Source: Vibrio hippocampi (GTDB taxonomy: Bacteria > Pseudomonadota > Gammaproteobacteria > Enterobacterales > Vibrionaceae). From it: a stretch of 64,000 nucleotides of DNA. The stretch lies in NCBI RefSeq assembly GCF_921292975.1, contig NZ_CAKLCM010000003.1, positions 1,054,001-1,118,000 of the forward strand, read 5' to 3'. How positions within the stretch are numbered: position 1 is the first letter of the stretch; every line of letters starts with the position of its first letter. The translations under genes were made by a program, and so were the position numbers. This document shows, piece by piece, positions 25,509-33,962 of this stretch. The notes under the pieces are model-generated. The model was not told the DNA's origin. It saw nothing but the letters and a program-made list of their open reading frames with translations, and did no database searches.

Positions 25509-26688
25509 GCTCCTCTACTGATGGTGAGATTGATCCTGAGTTGGACTCAACTTTGACGGCAGGAGTTGACACTGGCGCGCTGCTGGATTTACGTAACATA
25601 CGCTTCTTAATTCGCGGTTCAATATGCTGTTGGTAGAGACCCGCTAAACCGTCTGGGAAAGCCATGACTACACCAATGAACAAAGCCCCCATTGCGAATA
25701 ACCACAGTTCAGGAAATGACTCAGAAAAACTGGTTTTAGCCACATTTACCAGCAATGTGCCATAGACTGCACCTAGCAAGGATAAGCGACCTCCTACGGC
25801 ACAGAAGATCACCATTTCGATGGAAGGTACAATGCCAACAAAAGAAGGCGACATGAAACCCACTTGCAAGGTGAACATTGCCCCCCCAATCGCTGCAAAG
25901 GCTGCACCAACACAAAAAATGAAGATTTTAAAACTGGCTACGTTGTAACCAGAGAAGCGCACTCGGTCTTCTTTTTCTCGCATTGCTACCAACAATCGAC
26001 CTAACTTACAGCGCTTGATATACAAGGCGGTCACCAAGCACACAAATAACAAAGTCGCATTGATGAAATAGAGCAGATATTGTGAGAATTCCGAACGAAT
26101 ATCCCAACCAAGGAAAGTCCGCAAATCAGTGATTCCATTTACCCCACCGGTATAGCCCTGTTGACCAATAATCAAAATGGTTAGAATGGCAGCAACTGCC
26201 TGAGTAATAATGGCAAAATACACCCCGCCGACACGGCGAGTGAACATCGCAACAGCAATAATAAAGGCAAACAGTACCGGAACTGCAATCACCGCAATCA
26301 GCGTGAAAGTTAAGCTATGGAAAGGCTGCCAAAACCACGGCAACTCTGTTAATTGGTTCCAGTCCATGAAGTCGGGTATTCCCGGTGTAGACTGAATTGC
26401 CGTTGACTCCGGGTCGGAGGCTTCTAGCTTTAGGAACATAGCCATGCAATAGCCGCCTAAACCAAAGAATACCCCTTGCCCCAAGCTCAATATCCCACCG
26501 CAGCCCCAACATAGCACCAAACCAATAGCGACAAAGGCATAAGTAAGGTATTTACCGACTAAGTTTAAGCGGAAAATATCTAAAGCTAAGGGCAGTATAA
26601 TAAACAGTAAGGCTGCTAGTAAAAGGTACTTCCACCAACCTACAGGGCTGCTGTCTTGTTGAGCAAATGCATTAGTTTGAAATAGCAT
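25489..26688 (-). CDS. urtC: Branched-chain-type ABC permease (UrtC-like)
   Basis: A 399-aa LivM/UrtC-class permease with about ten hydrophobic segments; GVFFGLGGYCMAMFLKLE and GYTGGVNGITDL are family blocks. A low-complexity Ser/Pro/Val-rich tail of about 30 residues follows the last membrane segment. It is 11 bp after urtB. Confidence 0.92.
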   Translation of the reverse strand: MLFQTNAFAQQDSSPVGWWKYLLLAALLFIILPLALDIFRLNLVGKYLTYAFVAIGLVLCWGCGGILSLGQGVFFGLGGYCMAMFLKLEASDPESTAIQSTPGIPDFMDWNQLTELPWFWQPFHSLTFTLIAVIAVPVLFAFIIAVAMFTRRVGGVYFAIITQAVAAILTILIIGQQGYTGGVNGITDLRTFLGWDIRSEFSQYLLYFINATLLFVCLVTALYIKRCKLGRLLVAMREKEDRVRFSGYNVASFKIFIFCVGAAFAAIGGAMFTLQVGFMSPSFVGIVPSIEMVIFCAVGGRLSLLGAVYGTLLVNVAKTSFSESFPELWLFAMGALFIGVVMAFPDGLAGLYQQHIEPRIKKRMLRKSSSAPVSTPAVKVESNSGSISPSVEERDNATV

Positions 26689-26699
26689 TCTTTTTCTCC

Positions 26700-27626
26700 C
26701 TAGCGACGCACTTTAAGTGAAAATAAACCTTGAGGACGCAGCATCAATATTCCAACAACAATTAACAAGGTAAGAACTTTCGCCATCGAGCCACTGAGGA
26801 AGAACTCCATGGTTGATTGCGCTTGGGAAATGGTGAAGGCCGAAGCAACCGTACCCAACAAGCTAGACGCACCACCAAATACCACCACTAGGAAAGTATC
26901 AACAATGTATAGCTGACCAGCTGTCGGACCTGTTGAGCCCACCATTGTAAAGGCTGAGCCTGCAACACCGGCAATACCGCAACCTAAAGCAAAAGTGTAT
27001 CGGTCTACCCGCTCAGTATTAATCCCCACAGCCGCAGCCATAGGGCGGTTTTGTACTACCGCTCGAGTTTGCTTACCTAAGCGCGATTTCTGCATTAGCA
27101 GGTAAACACAAATGGTAATAATGATCGTTAAGCCCATAACAAAGATGCCGTTGATTGGCACTTCAATGATATCGGTAATCGCATAAGAGCCCATCAACCA
27201 ATCCGGTAGGCTTACCCCCACTTCTCTAGCACCAAAGACAGTACGGTAAAGCTGCTGTAAGATTAAGCTTAAACCCCAGGTAGCCAATAAAGTATCGAGT
27301 GGTCGTTTGTATAGGTGACGAATCATTAGCCACTCAACCAAAGCTCCCAAAGCTGCGGTTACCAGAAAGGCCAATAGCATGGCCACAAAGAAGTAACCAT
27401 CAAATAGGCTAGGTAAACTGGTACTAAAAAATTGTGAAGTAAGATAAGTGATGTAAGCACCGAGGATCATGAATTCACCATGCGCCATGTTAATTACACC
27501 CATCTGACCAAAGATGATGGCAAGCCCTAGAGCCATAAGAACAAATACAGAAAATAAAATAAGACCGGCAAATCCCTGCATAGCGAAAATGGCGGTTAGC
27601 TCAGCGCTGGTATAATCGGCAAACAT
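26700..27626 (-). CDS. urtB: Branched-chain-type ABC permease (UrtB-like)
   Basis: A 308-aa LivH/UrtB-class permease, with GVINMAHGEFMILGAY near residue 45 and the docking loop QTRAVVQNRPMAAAVGINTERVD near 190-210. It pairs with UrtC. A GC-rich hairpin separates it from urtA. Confidence 0.92.
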   Translation of the reverse strand: MFADYTSAELTAIFAMQGFAGLILFSVFVLMALGLAIIFGQMGVINMAHGEFMILGAYITYLTSQFFSTSLPSLFDGYFFVAMLLAFLVTAALGALVEWLMIRHLYKRPLDTLLATWGLSLILQQLYRTVFGAREVGVSLPDWLMGSYAITDIIEVPINGIFVMGLTIIITICVYLLMQKSRLGKQTRAVVQNRPMAAAVGINTERVDRYTFALGCGIAGVAGSAFTMVGSTGPTAGQLYIVDTFLVVVFGGASSLLGTVASAFTISQAQSTMEFFLSGSMAKVLTLLIVVGILMLRPQGLFSLKVRR

Positions 27627-27664
27627 TCGCTGCCCCTCCTCTCCTAAATGTCATCGAAAAGACA

Positions 27665-27684
27665 GGGTGCTCCAACGAGCACCC
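27665..27684 (-). terminator. Intercistronic hairpin between urtA and urtB
   Basis: GGGTGCTC at 27665-27672 pairs perfectly with GAGCACCC at 27677-27684 (4-nt loop); on the minus strand it is followed by TGTCTTTT. Such hairpins after a binding-protein gene usually give partial termination or protect its mRNA so that the binding protein is made in excess. Confidence 0.7.
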
Positions 27685-27692
27685 ATCCCGTT

Positions 27693-28955
27693 TTACTGAT
27701 AACCCTTAGGGAAAGGATTCGGCTCAATCAGCTCATCGGTTTCATAGACGATCTGGTACTGACCATCCGATTGTGCGTGACCAATTCGTGTCTTAGACCA
27801 TAAGTGATGGTTTTCATGAACCTTCACATAACCCTCCGGCGCAGTCGTTAGCTCAAGGTTAGGTGAAGCGGCTCGCACTTTATCAATATCAAAAGATCCC
27901 GCTTTTTCTACCGCTGCTTTCCACAACCACGGACCAAGGTAAGCCGCCTGTGTAACATCACCAATTACAATGTCATCGCCCCAACGAGCTTTAAAGGCGG
28001 CGACAAACTCTTGGTTGTTAGGAAGGGTTAAGCTTTGGAAGTATTTCATCGCTGCGTAAGCGCCTTGAATGTTCTCACCTCCAATACCTAGGATTTCATC
28101 CTCGGTGACCGAAATGGTAAGCACCAACGGTTTTTCCTTAGTCATATCAATACCAGCGGCTTTAAGCTGCTTATAGAAAGCGACGTTAGAGCCACCCACG
28201 ACAATTGCGTAGATAACGTCAGGTTTTTTCAGCTTGATTTTGTTGATTACCGAGTTAAATTGAGTGTGACCCAGTGGGTAATATTCTTCGCCCACCACTT
28301 TCAAACCGAGTTTTTCAATGTGCTTACGGGCAATCTTGTTAGATGTTCGAGGCCAGATGTAATCTGAGCCTAGCAAGAAGAAGCTTTTCGCTCCTTTTGC
28401 TTCCGTCACCCAGTCAATCCCTGCAATAATCTGTTGTGTGGCTTCTTGACCGGTATAAATTACATTAGGTGACTGCTCCAACCCTTCGTAGAAAGTGGGG
28501 TAATAAAGCATACCGTTGTATTGTTCAAATACTGGCAATACCGCCTTGCGTGAAGCTGAAGTCCAGCAGCCAAATACAGCCGCCGCCTTATCTTTTACTA
28601 ATAGCTTTTTCGATTTTTCCGCAAAGGTAGGCCAATCACTGGCACCATCTTCTTGAATGTATTCAATCTTACGACCTAGTACTCCTCCCATGGCATTGAT
28701 TTGTTCGATCGCCAATTTTTCAGCCTGCACCGAACCAGTTTCACTGATCGCCATGGTACCCGTAACCGAGTGTAAAATACCCACTTTTACCGTGTCATCG
28801 GTAACCGCGAGACCCGTGGTATTCACTTCAGCGGTGCTTGGATTCGCAGCGTAGCTAAGCTGAGAAATCAGCATCGCGGCGGGTAATGCCAACATTCCTT
28901 TGAGAACGCGGCGACGTAGCTGTTTGCTAACGCCTAAAGAGTTGAGTTTTTGCAT
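27693..28955 (-). CDS. urtA: Urea/short-chain amide substrate-binding protein (UrtA-like)
   Basis: A 420-aa family 5 binding protein: VKVGILHSVTGTMAISET near residue 60, EDGASDWPTFAEKSKKLL, and FGCWTSASRKAVLPVFE, which are the UrtA/FmdD-AmiC-like blocks. The N-terminus LRRRVLKGMLALPAAML resembles a twin-arginine signal. An upstream in-frame ATG at 29018 would add 21 residues unlike a signal peptide; ATG 28955 with AGGGAT ahead is preferred. First gene of the amide operon, divergent from the sensor kinase. Confidence 0.9.
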   Translation of the reverse strand: MQKLNSLGVSKQLRRRVLKGMLALPAAMLISQLSYAANPSTAEVNTTGLAVTDDTVKVGILHSVTGTMAISETGSVQAEKLAIEQINAMGGVLGRKIEYIQEDGASDWPTFAEKSKKLLVKDKAAAVFGCWTSASRKAVLPVFEQYNGMLYYPTFYEGLEQSPNVIYTGQEATQQIIAGIDWVTEAKGAKSFFLLGSDYIWPRTSNKIARKHIEKLGLKVVGEEYYPLGHTQFNSVINKIKLKKPDVIYAIVVGGSNVAFYKQLKAAGIDMTKEKPLVLTISVTEDEILGIGGENIQGAYAAMKYFQSLTLPNNQEFVAAFKARWGDDIVIGDVTQAAYLGPWLWKAAVEKAGSFDIDKVRAASPNLELTTAPEGYVKVHENHHLWSKTRIGHAQSDGQYQIVYETDELIEPNPFPKGYQ

Positions 28956-29060
28956 AGTGGTATCCCTACACGTTAATGAAAGACAGTATGTCCGTACTGG
29001 GTGATACCTATCATGCAAAACCGCAAGAGAAATAAAAATTCGCTAATTGCTCTAGCCCAC

Positions 29061-29076
29061 TACGTCATTTGACGTA
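29061..29076. promoter_or_regulatory. Inverted repeat upstream of urtA, candidate response-regulator site
   Basis: TACGTC at 29061-29066 and GACGTA at 29071-29076 form a perfect 6-4-6 dyad 105 bp upstream of the urtA start. The size suits a LuxR/FixJ-type response regulator such as the one encoded at 32832. The link is inference. Confidence 0.4.
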
Positions 29077-29376
29077 TAGCCAATAACAATCCTCTTGTAG
29101 ACTCTGTAGTTAATCTAGGCTGCGGGGTTAGGAGCCTACCACTAGACTTATTAAGGCTTTTTTGAAACACAAGATTTCACTTTGATTTATCTTCTTTCTA
29201 CACAAGATTTTTTACACAAGACACTTTGATGCAAATAGCGCTTAAACACAAAGCGATAAGATCTCCTATCAAATTCAAGTTACGACATGCTATATGCCAT
29301 ACCTAGAATGCTCGATAAACGATCCGCATCTCAAAATAGAATTATTACCATTCTTATTCTCACTATTACAAAGGAC

Positions 29377-29392
29377 TGGCTTAAATAATGCA
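29377..29392 (+). promoter_or_regulatory. Sigma-54-like -24/-12 motif ahead of the sensor kinase
   Basis: TGGC at 29377-29380 and TGCA at 29389-29392 have exactly the GG-to-GC spacing of sigma-54 promoters, although the -12 element reads ATGCA instead of TTGCA and the -24 lacks the following AC. It is 75 bp upstream of the kinase start. A nitrogen-linked promoter would suit the pathway, but the match is partial and no enhancer site was found. Confidence 0.25.
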
Positions 29393-29466
29393 TTAATGAC
29401 AAAGATGTTAATTAAATTATTAAGCTATTGGATTATCAAACTATTGACACAAAGGGTATTTGATAC

Positions 29467-32400
29467 ATGGATGAACAACATATTCTGAAAACGAGGAGGA
29501 ATTACAACCGCTGGGTTGCCAACCAAACGATGGAAGACTATGCGCTGAGGTTCACCGCCAAAAGTGCTCGTCAATGGTCTAGCTTTCGGGTAGCCAATAC
29601 CGCTCTCGGCGCAATCTCTTTCCTCGCTTTGGAAGCGATTGGTGGCGCACTGATGCTTAAATTCGGTTTTAGTAATGCCATGGCTGCTATTTTGGTCGTA
29701 TCAGCGATTATTTTTATCTGCGGCGCACCTGTATCATACTACGCAGCGCGTTATGGTGTAGATATCGACCTACTCACCCGTGGTGCAGGCTTTGGCTATA
29801 TTGGCTCTACCATTACCTCACTCATTTATGCCTCTTTCACCTTTATATTCTTTGCCATTGAAGCCGCAATTATGGGATCGGCTTTGGAGTTGCTGTTTTC
29901 TATCCCCCTGAGCATTGGGTATCTGATTAGTGCAGTGGTAGTGATCCCCCTAGTCACTCACGGCATCACCTTTATTAGCCGCTTTCAACTATGGAGCCAA
30001 CCTATTTGGGTGATCCTGCAACTGCTCCCCTTTGCGTTTATCCTTTGGCATGAATCCAGTAACATTAACCAGTGGACTCAATTTCAAGGCCACCAGCAAC
30101 AAAGTCCTGGTTTTGATTTGCACCTGTTTGGCGCAGCATCAGGGGTCTTGTTCTCACTGATGGCGCAAATTGGCGAACAAGTCGACTTTCTGCGTTTCAT
30201 GCCAGAAAAAAATAAACACAATCGCGTCAAATGGTGGGCAGCTTTGCTTTCTGCCGGACCGGGTTGGATAGTGGTAGGCGCGTTAAAAATTTTAGTGGGA
30301 TGTTTTTTGGTCGTACTCGCGCTAAACGCTGGAGTCGAAGACGAAGTCGCTGGCGATCCTATTCAAATGTACCAAGTCGCCTTTTCTTATGTAACTTCTT
30401 CGCCATTGGTTGCCTTATCGCTAGCGGGGATCTTCGTCATTGTTTGCCAGCTAAAAATCAACGTGACCAATGCTTATGCAGGTTCCATTGCATGGTCTAA
30501 CTTCTTCTCTCGCTTAACTCACAGCCATCCTGGGCGAGTAGTCTGGTTGGTCTTTAACGTAGTCATCGCACTACTTATTATCGAGTTAGGCATTTATTCA
30601 GCTATTGAAAATATATTGGGCATCTACTCCAATGTTGCAGTAGCTTGGGTGGGCGCCTTAGTCGCTGACTTAATAATCAATAAACCTCTGGGCTATAGCC
30701 CCAAACATATCGAGTTTAAGCGAGCTCATCTATTTGATATTAACCCGGTGGGAGTGGGTTCAATGGTCATTGCCTCCAGCCTTGGCATTTTTTGTTATAC
30801 CGGACAACTAGGTGATACCGTTCAAGCATTAGCTCCTTTCATCGCGCTCGTGGTCGCTTTTGTCTCTTCACCAATGATCGCCTTTCTCACCAAAGGACGT
30901 TACTATTTGGCGCGCGATAACGAGCTTGCGTTGGCACAACATGGCGACTGTCGCGTCTGCCAAAATCATTTTGAAGTAGAAGATTTAGCCTATTGCCCCG
31001 CCTATGGAGGCGCGATCTGCTCACTATGTTGTACGTTGGATGCCCGTTGTCAGGACCAATGCAAGCCTCACGCAAGTTTTGGTCAGCAATTGAGTCAATT
31101 TGTAAAACTCATACTCCCCAGCTCAATCTCTTCAATGATGAACACCCGACTGCTGCAATTTAGCGGTTTTATGATAATTATTGGCGGGCTTATTTCAGGA
31201 CTTTTCTACCTAGTGTATTTGGGAGTACCTATCAGCGAGCTTGAAGCCCGAGAACTGATATCGACCACCCTTAGCCATGTATTCTTTTTGCTGATGATTA
31301 TTGTAGGAGTATTAGTCTGGCTATTTGTTTTAGCCAATGATAGTCGCCAGCTTGCATTCACCGAATCGCTTCGCCAAACCGAACTACTCAGCCAAGAAAT
31401 ATCGGCCCACGAGATCACCGACCAAGCTTTACAGCAAGCCAAAGAAACCGCAGAATTGGCAAACCAAGCCAAGAGCCGTTACCTCACTGGGATTAGCCAC
31501 GAACTGCGAACCCCACTTAATTCAGTCTTGGGCTACGCACAACTGTTGGAAAATGCCCCTAACTTGCTTCCTGCTCATGCAGCCAAAATCTCACGAATTA
31601 AACGCAGTGGTGAACACTTAGCCGACATTATTGAAGGACTGCTCGACATTTCGCGAATTGAAGCAGGTAAACTAGAGATCCAGCGTGACAAAGTCGCGAT
31701 TAATGAATTACTCGACGATTTGGTCGAGATGTTTAGCCTACAAACCAAAGAAAAAGACATCAGCTTCAACTATCAACCTAGTCCCTATCTGCCCAATTTC
31801 GTTTACGCCGATGAAACCCACTTACGACAAATACTAATTAACCTACTCTCAAATGCCGTTAAATTTACTCAACAGGGTGGCGTATCATTTAGCGTACACT
31901 ACCGCAGTCAAGTCGCTGAGTTTACTATTCAAGACAGCGGTCCCGGCATTGAAAAGAGCGATCAAGCTAGAATATTCAAACCCTTTAAGCGGGTGCGAAA
32001 ACTTGACACACCACAACCACCAGGAACTGGTCTTGGTCTGACGATTACCCAATTGCTCACCGACATTATGGGCGGCAATATTAGTCTTACCAGCACAATG
32101 GGTAAAGGCAGCTGTTTCAAATTGAGCTTAATGCTGTCAAGCATTGAAAACGAAGGTCCCAGCCAAATACCACAAACGAAAGTCAAATCGTATAAAGGTC
32201 CCTCAAAAACGTTAATGATAGTCGATGATGATTCAAATCACCGTAACTTGGTGAGCGAACTGCTTTCTCCTTTGGGTTTTGTGGTGAAAGAGGCCAGTGA
32301 TGCGATTGATTGCCTAGGCAATCCCCAACTCGGTGACATCGATTTATTCCTTCTAGATATCTCTATGCCGGAAATGAATGGCTGGCAACTACTGGAAAAA

Positions 32401-32835
32401 CTGCGTGATAAAGGGCTTGATGTACCCATAATTATGGTATCGGCTGACGCCTATGATGCACCGCTATTAGAGCACTCACAGCGCCAATTACATAACGATT
32501 ATTTAGCCAAACCAATCCGAGACAATGTGTTACTTGATAAAATCGCTAACGCCTTAAAAGTCAAATGGACGTATCACGATACTTACAAGCGCTCACCCAA
32601 GATAATCCCCCCTATCGAAGCCAGCACCGTTTCCTTAAGCCAAGAACAACGCAAACAATTGAAGGAGATCTGGGAAATGGCTCAATTAGGATTTGTTCAT
32701 GGAATAGACAAAATTCTAACTAATTTAGAGTGTGACCCTAGCCTATTGGTACATACTCCCACACTCCGAAAAAACTTAGAGCAATATCAGTTTTCAAAAA
32801 TTAGAGATTATTGTGAGAAGGTGTTAGCAACATGA
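29467..32835 (+). CDS. Hybrid histidine kinase with N-terminal NCS1 transporter-like domain
   Basis: A 1,122-aa membrane hybrid kinase. Residues ~1-480 form a complete purine/cytosine-permease (NCS1)-like domain with about 12 hydrophobic segments (DYALRFTAKSARQWSSF, LTRGAGFGYIGS). A Cys-rich cluster follows at about 495-530 (C495, C498 and six or more further Cys), possibly metal-binding. Two more membrane segments lead into HisKA with phosphoacceptor H678 (GISHELRTPLNS), an HATPase domain with N, G1 and G2 boxes (NLLSNAVKF, DSGPGIE, GTGLGL), and a receiver with D964 (LLDISMPEMNGW). The C-terminal ~60 residues are unassigned. It overlaps the response regulator gene by 4 nt and is divergent from the amide operon, so sensing of extracellular amide or urea through a transporter-derived domain is likely. 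Confidence 0.9.
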   Translation: MDEQHILKTRRNYNRWVANQTMEDYALRFTAKSARQWSSFRVANTALGAISFLALEAIGGALMLKFGFSNAMAAILVVSAIIFICGAPVSYYAARYGVDIDLLTRGAGFGYIGSTITSLIYASFTFIFFAIEAAIMGSALELLFSIPLSIGYLISAVVVIPLVTHGITFISRFQLWSQPIWVILQLLPFAFILWHESSNINQWTQFQGHQQQSPGFDLHLFGAASGVLFSLMAQIGEQVDFLRFMPEKNKHNRVKWWAALLSAGPGWIVVGALKILVGCFLVVLALNAGVEDEVAGDPIQMYQVAFSYVTSSPLVALSLAGIFVIVCQLKINVTNAYAGSIAWSNFFSRLTHSHPGRVVWLVFNVVIALLIIELGIYSAIENILGIYSNVAVAWVGALVADLIINKPLGYSPKHIEFKRAHLFDINPVGVGSMVIASSLGIFCYTGQLGDTVQALAPFIALVVAFVSSPMIAFLTKGRYYLARDNELALAQHGDCRVCQNHFEVEDLAYCPAYGGAICSLCCTLDARCQDQCKPHASFGQQLSQFVKLILPSSISSMMNTRLLQFSGFMIIIGGLISGLFYLVYLGVPISELEARELISTTLSHVFFLLMIIVGVLVWLFVLANDSRQLAFTESLRQTELLSQEISAHEITDQALQQAKETAELANQAKSRYLTGISHELRTPLNSVLGYAQLLENAPNLLPAHAAKISRIKRSGEHLADIIEGLLDISRIEAGKLEIQRDKVAINELLDDLVEMFSLQTKEKDISFNYQPSPYLPNFVYADETHLRQILINLLSNAVKFTQQGGVSFSVHYRSQVAEFTIQDSGPGIEKSDQARIFKPFKRVRKLDTPQPPGTGLGLTITQLLTDIMGGNISLTSTMGKGSCFKLSLMLSSIENEGPSQIPQTKVKSYKGPSKTLMIVDDDSNHRNLVSELLSPLGFVVKEASDAIDCLGNPQLGDIDLFLLDISMPEMNGWQLLEKLRDKGLDVPIIMVSADAYDAPLLEHSQRQLHNDYLAKPIRDNVLLDKIANALKVKWTYHDTYKRSPKIIPPIEASTVSLSQEQRKQLKEIWEMAQLGFVHGIDKILTNLECDPSLLVHTPTLRKNLEQYQFSKIRDYCEKVLAT

Positions 32836-33737
32836 GTACGATTGATACAAAAGGAATAGTTTTAGTCGTAGATGACTCGGCAGAATCCGTGGGTATGTTA
32901 AACGCAGCCTTAGTTGAGCAAGGTTATACTGTACTCATCGCCATGGATGGGCAACAAGCTATAAACATTACCGAGCGTATTACCCCAGACTTAGTGTTAA
33001 TGGACGCATTGATGCCCAACATGAATGGCTTTGAAGCGTGCCAGTTACTAAAAGACAACGATGAACTGAGTGACTTACCCATCATATTCATGACCGGACT
33101 AAGCGACAGCGAGTCGGTTATTAAAGGCTTAGAATCCGGTGGCGTAGATTATCTCAACAAACCGATTAAGCTGGACGAACTGCTAGCTCGAATTAAAGTC
33201 CACCTTACCAACGCTCGACTCACCCGCAGCGTGCGCGGTGCATTGGATGAAATAGGTCAAGCTACTCTCACCTTTACCAGCGGCGGCATCGCATGGATGA
33301 GCAGTAAAGCCAAACAGGTACTGAATACGATTGATATCGATAACACCGAAGTCAACAGCAACTTCACAAAGCAAATCCAACGCTGGCTCAGCCACTCCCC
33401 AAGAAAACACAGTAGCCTAAACCTGCAACAGCTCAGCAAACCCCTTCAACTTAAGTATCTTGGCCAATCCTCTCCAGGGGAACATCTACTGCGCCTGTTA
33501 AACAATGACGAACAAAGTATTCGTGAGTCACTGCGCCAACGCTTTAAACTCACAGAGCGCGAGTCAGAAGTGACTTTTTGGCTAACTAAAGGCAAAACCA
33601 ACCGAGAAATTGCACAGATTTTAACGATGAGTCCAAGAACCGTAAATAAACACCTAGAAGCGATTTTTCAAAAGCTAGAAGTCGACAATCGCACCAGTGC
33701 CACCGCTTTGTGTTTGGAGTATTTCAATGATCATTAA
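32832..33737 (+). CDS. Response regulator, REC plus LuxR-type helix-turn-helix
   Basis: A 301-aa regulator: receiver domain at ~10-125 with the phospho-Asp in LVLMDALMPNMNG and the conserved Lys in NKPI, a middle linker of about 100 residues, and a C-terminal LuxR/FixJ helix-turn-helix (LTERESEVTFWLTKGKTNREIA ... SPRTVNKHLEAIFQKL). ATGA overlap with the kinase gene shows they are co-translated partners. It probably activates the divergent urt-fmd operon. Confidence 0.9.
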   Translation: MSTIDTKGIVLVVDDSAESVGMLNAALVEQGYTVLIAMDGQQAINITERITPDLVLMDALMPNMNGFEACQLLKDNDELSDLPIIFMTGLSDSESVIKGLESGGVDYLNKPIKLDELLARIKVHLTNARLTRSVRGALDEIGQATLTFTSGGIAWMSSKAKQVLNTIDIDNTEVNSNFTKQIQRWLSHSPRKHSSLNLQQLSKPLQLKYLGQSSPGEHLLRLLNNDEQSIRESLRQRFKLTERESEVTFWLTKGKTNREIAQILTMSPRTVNKHLEAIFQKLEVDNRTSATALCLEYFNDH

Positions 33738-33952
33738 ATGAATTTGTAACCCCAACCTCTGCAGGTTCAATTACCGGCAATATCATGGCGGTTGAGATTC
33801 AAGATGAATCTGGTGATAACCAGTATTTGCTACGTTTGGTACAGAAAGGCAGTCAGGGTCGATACTGGCTAAAAGCCAGCAACCCTGACTATGCATTAAT
33901 GCCTACGAATCAATCGATGAAGACGTTTGCGAGGTTAAAGCGAGTCATGTGA
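33731..33952 (+). pseudogene. 3' remnant of an S24-peptidase-like or repressor-type gene
   Basis: Immediately after the response regulator stop an open frame of about 73 codons runs without a proper start (first ATG at 33785) to a TGA at 33950-33952. It reads as a C-terminal protein end: TSAGSITGNIMAVEIQD, then YLLRLVQKGSQGRYWLKASN, PDYALM and TFARLKRVM. The order GNIMAVE, LLRL, NPDY and a final hydrophobic strand recalls the LexA/CI S24 C-terminal fold, but the family call is tentative. A gene end with no beginning, abutting another gene's stop codon, points to a deletion or insertion junction at the edge of the DUF262 module. Confidence 0.55.
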
Positions 33953-33962
33953 TTACTTTGGC

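Larger units (their letters stand above)
28956..29466. other. Divergent promoter region between urtA and the sensor kinase
   Basis: About 510 bp without a supported gene. It holds the inverted repeat at 29061-29076 and a sigma-54-like motif at 29377, listed separately. A 64-codon open frame at 29294-29488 overlaps the kinase start and has no recognisable product. Confidence 0.6.

Noticed and set aside
29294..29488. Small open frame overlapping the kinase start
   Set aside because: No ribosome site, hydrophobic low-information sequence, overlaps a confident start codon.
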